Part shown: piece by piece, positions 21,385 to 21,451 of the stretch
Layout: each line of letters begins with the position of its first letter
Position numbering within the stretch: position 1 is the stretch's first letter
Assembly: GCA_023430145.1 (NCBI GenBank)
Contig: JAEZCD010000099.1
Coordinates: 1-21,451, forward strand
Direction of reading: 5' to 3'
DNA: 21,451 bases
From: Pseudomonadota bacterium
Lineage (GTDB): Bacteria > Pseudomonadota > Alphaproteobacteria > Rhizobiales > Methylopilaceae
Notes under the pieces: generated by a model
Told to the model about the DNA's origin: nothing
Database searches by the model: none
Seen by the model: only the letters and a program-made list of their open reading frames with translations
Made by a program: the position numbers and the translations under genes

Positions 21385-21451
21385 ATGGGAGGGAAGGTAG
21401 CGCAAATCAAGCCGCGACCGGAGAGCCTCTGTCCAGCCGATTCCGAACGCG

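Overview
The window is high-GC chromosomal DNA from an alphaproteobacterium, most likely of the order Hyphomicrobiales (Rhizobiales). The evidence is the UbiK / YbjN / ProC / TetR-or-COQ9-like / CsaA gene block, two Omp31/Omp25-type small barrels (signal peptide, 'W-T-G-x-Y-x-G' start, terminal Phe), a CtrA-like promoter box, and palindromic intergenic repeats of a rhizobial kind. I cannot name the genus. I saw no phage, transposase, CRISPR, rRNA or tRNA. Every gene appears intact.

Layout. 1-175: palindromic repeat. 176-4191: a fumarylacetoacetate-hydrolase-family enzyme (-) divergent from a three-gene ABC importer operon (+) of the NMT1/SsuABC/TauABC type; the 355-bp gap between them holds two dyads and a TTGACA promoter. 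4378-5601: Fsr-type MFS transporter (-) with a perfect dyad over its putative promoter. 6048-8073: a secreted propeller-like protein of unknown function (+) converging on a small Pro-rich secreted protein (-). 8074-8743: gene-free repeat region. 8744-10362: branched-chain aminotransferase (-) divergent from a MarR-type regulator (+). 10363-10503: composite palindromic repeat. 10509-13410: minus-strand cluster ubiK, ybjN-like, proC, TetR/COQ9-like, csaA. 13548-16126: a small secreted protein, an RlpA-like protein, a candidate sRNA with a strong terminator, a 60-aa protein and an aspartyl/asparaginyl beta-hydroxylase. 16429-18905: two related outer-membrane barrels flanking a secreted protein with 16 cysteines. 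18928-21357: a CspA-type cold shock protein and an apparent operon of a secreted unknown, RNase T2 and RlmJ, all minus strand.

Working together. The FAH enzyme and the ABC importer look like uptake plus catabolism of one organic acid or aromatic compound under shared control; the substrate is not visible. The ubiK cluster joins a ubiquinone accessory factor to a COQ9-like fold protein and proline synthesis. The RNase T2-RlmJ operon pairs periplasmic RNA breakdown with a 23S rRNA methyltransferase. Many products are exported or act at the envelope.

I found no clear new defence or mobile system. The most rewarding unexplained signals are the orphan plus-strand terminator with a candidate sRNA (14727-14827), the CtrA-like promoter upstream of the first barrel gene, the perfect dyads at the FAH/ABC and MFS promoters, the recurring intergenic hairpins with GAA triloops, and three secreted proteins without a recognisable function.
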